From Oscillospiraceae bacterium (GTDB lineage Bacteria; Bacillota; Clostridia; Oscillospirales; Acutalibacteraceae), in assembly GCA_902795765.1 (NCBI GenBank), contig CADBMQ010000093.1:1-14967 (forward strand): 14,967 nt of DNA, written 5' to 3'. Positions 12,902-14,967 of this stretch are shown in pieces (position 1 is the first letter of the stretch; the number at the start of each line of letters is the position of its first letter). Below the pieces are notes generated by a model that worked only from the letters and a program-made list of their open reading frames with translations, did not search any database and was not told where the DNA came from. The translations under genes were made by a program, and so were the position numbers.

Positions 12902-14656
12902 TTAGTCTAATGTGTATTTATTTTTGTACTCATCGAAAAGCATATCAAATCTTTCGGAATTGTGCTTAACCTTGCTGAGGTACTTATGCGTGTTATAGTG
13001 GTCGCTGCGAAGTTCGAGAATACTAACCGCAATGTTCGAGCAATGGTCTGACACACGCTCGAAATTGTTGAGCAGGTCGGTCAAAATAAAGCCGAGCTCG
13101 ATTGTACATTCGTTATCGCAAAGACGTTGAATGTGACGGTTTTTAGCTTCTGCCGTCAACACGTCAATAACCTCTTCAAGCGGTTCGATACGCTTTGCTT
13201 CGTCAATATTGTTCGAGCAGAAAACATCTGCCGAAAGAGTTGTAATCTCTCTCAAAGCACCGAGTATCGTTTCCATTTCCCCACGTGCTTTTTCGGAGAA
13301 ATTGAGTTTCTTATCCTTCATCTCTTTTGCAGAAAGCGAAAGGTTCAAAGCGTGGTCGCTTATACGCTCGAAGTTGCCGATACAATGGAGCATCTTCGAT
13401 ACTTCACGGCTATCCGAATCGGACAAAGCCGCACTTGCAAGTTTAACAAGATAAGTTCCGAGTTTGTCCTCATACTTATCGACAAGTTTTTCGTTTTCAA
13501 CGATGATAGCGTCTTTAACATCATCATAGCCCTGTTCAACAAGGTCGAGTGACATCAAAAGCGTATCTTTCGACAAGTTTGCCATCTCGTCGCAAACACG
13601 TTTACACTCACCAACCGCAAAAGCAGGTGTCAAAAGCAAACGCTCGTCAAGAAACACACGTTTTTGACCTTTAATATCCTTATCGGGAATAGTTTTCATT
13701 ACAATGAATGTAAGGAACTTGTTGAGCGGGAACATAAGGAACGTATTAACCACATTGAAGATTGTGTGGATAATCGCAACACCGACTGCGTTTGTCGGAA
13801 GCGAGAGATAATCCGCAAGTGGAGTGATATCGACAATGAACAGAGCAGCGAGTGCAAAAATTGTACCGATGATTTTGATATAAATGTGCGCTGCAACAAC
13901 TCGTTTTGCCTCACGGCTTGCACCGATTGACGACAAGAGAGCAGTCATACAAGTACCGATATTCGCACCGAGTACAAGCGGAATTGCCATTTCGTAGGAG
14001 ATAACTCCTGTGAGTGCGAGAGCCTGAACGATACCAACGGTAGCGGCAGACGACTGAATGATACCTGTAAATACAGTTGAAACAAGAACCGCAATAAGCG
14101 GATTTTTGAATGCGACAAGCAAACTTTGGAACTCGGGCAACTTGCTGAGACCGCTCATTGAGCCACTCATAAACTGCATACCGTACATAAGGACGGAGAA
14201 GCCGACCAAAATTGTACCGATTTCCTTTTTCTTATCACGCTTTGCGAACATAACGATAGCGATACCGATGAACGCACAAATCGGCGAGAAGCCTTTTGGA
14301 TTGAGCAAGGACATAACCGAAAAACTTCCGTCGTCCACGCCCATAAGCGTCATAATCCACGAAGTCAGCGTTGTGCCGACGTTTGAGCCCAAAATAATAC
14401 TGATGGTCTGCGAAAACTGCATTATTCCCGAGTTTACCAAGCCCACCAGCATAACCGTCATTGCCGACGACGACTGAATGGCGATTGTGATACCCGCACC
14501 AAGGAAGAAACTCATAACTTTCTTGGAGGTTACCTTTTTGAGCGTATTTTCGAGCGCTCCACCCGCCATCTTTTCCAAACTTTTGGACATAACGCTCATA
14601 CCGAAAAGGAAGAACGCCAAACCGCCGAACAGGTTCAAAAACGAATAAATATCCAT
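12902..14656 (-). CDS. Na/Pi cotransporter family protein (NptA type) with PhoU-like domain
   Basis: A 584-aa membrane protein. It has two inverted copies of the PNaS core: QSSSA at 61-65 with GSNVGTT at 90-96, and QSSAA at 201-205 with GANIGTC at 230-236, the signature of sodium/phosphate cotransporters. About eight membrane segments fill residues 1-320. Residues ~355-575 form a PhoU-like helical bundle, with two similar halves containing ERISDHALNL and ERVSDHCSNIA. Length is typical for bacterial NptA/YjbB-like proteins. It imports or exports phosphate in a Na-dependent manner; direction cannot be told from sequence. ATG 14656 has GAAAGGAA upstream. The gene is monocistronic, and its leader carries two competing hairpins. 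Confidence 0.93.
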   Translation of the reverse strand: MDIYSFLNLFGGLAFFLFGMSVMSKSLEKMAGGALENTLKKVTSKKVMSFFLGAGITIAIQSSSAMTVMLVGLVNSGIMQFSQTISIILGSNVGTTLTSWIMTLMGVDDGSFSVMSLLNPKGFSPICAFIGIAIVMFAKRDKKKEIGTILVGFSVLMYGMQFMSGSMSGLSKLPEFQSLLVAFKNPLIAVLVSTVFTGIIQSSAATVGIVQALALTGVISYEMAIPLVLGANIGTCMTALLSSIGASREAKRVVAAHIYIKIIGTIFALAALFIVDITPLADYLSLPTNAVGVAIIHTIFNVVNTFLMFPLNKFLTFIVMKTIPDKDIKGQKRVFLDERLLLTPAFAVGECKRVCDEMANLSKDTLLMSLDLVEQGYDDVKDAIIVENEKLVDKYEDKLGTYLVKLASAALSDSDSREVSKMLHCIGNFERISDHALNLSLSAKEMKDKKLNFSEKARGEMETILGALREITTLSADVFCSNNIDEAKRIEPLEEVIDVLTAEAKNRHIQRLCDNECTIELGFILTDLLNNFERVSDHCSNIAVSILELRSDHYNTHKYLSKVKHNSERFDMLFDEYKNKYTLD

Positions 14657-14706
14657 ATTTTCTTTTTTCCTTTCAATTATGCCGAAGGAATATTGTCCAT
14701 CGACTG

Positions 14707-14731
14707 CTCTCCGTCGGAGAGTAACTACTCT
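14707..14731 (-). promoter_or_regulatory. Two overlapping hairpins in the cotransporter mRNA leader
   Basis: CTCTCC (14707-14712) can pair with GGAGAG (14716-14721). AGAGT (14718-14722) can also pair with ACTCT (14727-14731). They share 14718-14721, so only one can form at a time. They lie between the promoter at 14755-14783 and the start codon. Confidence 0.35.
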
Positions 14732-14754
14732 TATGATTTTCTACATACAAGTTC

Positions 14755-14783
14755 ATTATAACGAAAAGGAAAATAAAATGCAA
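14755..14783 (-). promoter_or_regulatory. Promoter of the Na/Pi cotransporter gene
   Basis: TTGCAT (14783-14778), 17-base spacer, TATAAT (14760-14755) on the minus strand, giving a leader of about 90 bases. Another TATAAT with a weak -35 lies farther upstream at about 14806-14801. Confidence 0.8.
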
Positions 14784-14789
14784 GAAAAT

Positions 14790-14800
14790 ATTTGCCAAAT
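14790..14800. promoter_or_regulatory. Copy 4 of ATTTGSCAAAT palindrome
   Basis: ATTTGCCAAAT, a perfect odd-length palindrome six bases upstream of the -35 of the cotransporter promoter, similar to the placement of copy 1. Confidence 0.4.
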
Positions 14801-14835
14801 TATAGGGTATTTTGTAAATTCGTCATTTTAACCGA

Positions 14836-14967
14836 TTAGCGCAGTTGTTGAGGGATTTTTTCGGGGAAAAACAACAGACAGCCCATCTGTTTGAACTGAT
14901 TTATTTTGCGGTCGATAATCTCGATGTCGCACTTAAAATGGTCTGCAAGACAATCCTTGCACAAAAA
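14836..14967 (-). CDS. C-terminal part of a small CxxC protein, cut by window edge
   Basis: The last 43 codons of a minus-strand ORF running in from the right edge, stop TAA at 14838-14836. It reads LCKDCLADHFKCDIE, then a helix IDRKINQFKQMGCLLF and a short tail. The CxxC and the IxQFKxxGCxLF ending resemble a small zinc-ribbon-like family common in Clostridia (from memory, no known function). The start and the first metal-ligand pair lie outside the window. Confidence 0.65.
   Translation of the reverse strand, partial: FLCKDCLADHFKCDIEIIDRKINQFKQMGCLLFFPEKIPQQLR

Overview
The window looks like chromosomal DNA of an AT-rich, Gram-positive gut-type member of the Clostridia (Bacillota). Reasons: Shine-Dalgarno sites close to AGGAGG in front of most genes, consensus sigma-A promoters, SecG, an NptA-type Na/Pi cotransporter with a PhoU-like tail, a GH13 enzyme, and small-protein families familiar from Ruminococcus-like genomes. 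The genus cannot be fixed from the sequence alone. TGA acts as a normal stop. No rRNA, tRNA, CRISPR array, transposase or integrase was found.

Region 1 (1-6505, all genes on the minus strand, read from high to low coordinates) is a peptide-secretion locus of the NHLM/C39 type. In transcription order it holds an XRE-type regulator, an HlyD-like adaptor, a C39 peptidase-ABC transporter, a second ABC permease/ATPase, an ECF-type sigma factor, a 59-aa protein with a leader-like LSDDELGFVSAAG motif, a 103-aa cysteine-rich peptide with a textbook double-glycine leader, and a strong terminator. Four disabling lesions were found, all in this locus: a one-base deletion in the XRE gene, a one-base deletion in the HlyD gene, and two in-frame nonsense codons in the second ABC gene. 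The C39 transporter, sigma factor and both small ORFs are intact. It reads as a bacteriocin-type export system caught in early decay, unless the lesions are sequence errors.

Region 2 (6576-10460) holds stand-alone genes: a minus-strand DUF2779 protein joining a Cas4-like PD-(D/E)XK nuclease with Fe-S cysteines to a DEDD exonuclease fold; a divergent plus-strand dual-specificity-type phosphatase behind a perfect TTGACA-N17-TATAAT promoter; and a GH13 alpha-glucan enzyme closed by a bidirectional terminator.

Region 3 (10475-12383, minus strand) is a tight four-gene operon: HPr-kinase/PEPCK-like ATPase, PqqD-family protein (RiPP recognition fold), soluble S26-type peptidase with a Ser-His pair, and a membrane-anchored protein with a cysteine cluster and a Thr/Pro-rich tail. 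Start and stop overlaps couple the last three genes. This is the best candidate for a little-described peptide-modifying and processing system. No radical SAM enzyme or obvious precursor accompanies it, so the last gene is proposed as a possible substrate.

Region 4 (12421-14967, minus strand) is housekeeping: secG, the Na/Pi cotransporter gene with a structured leader, and the 3' end of a small CxxC protein cut by the window edge. A short odd-length palindrome, ATTTG(G/C)CAAAT, recurs near promoters at about 8.2, 8.77, 8.82 and 14.79 kb and may be a shared operator.
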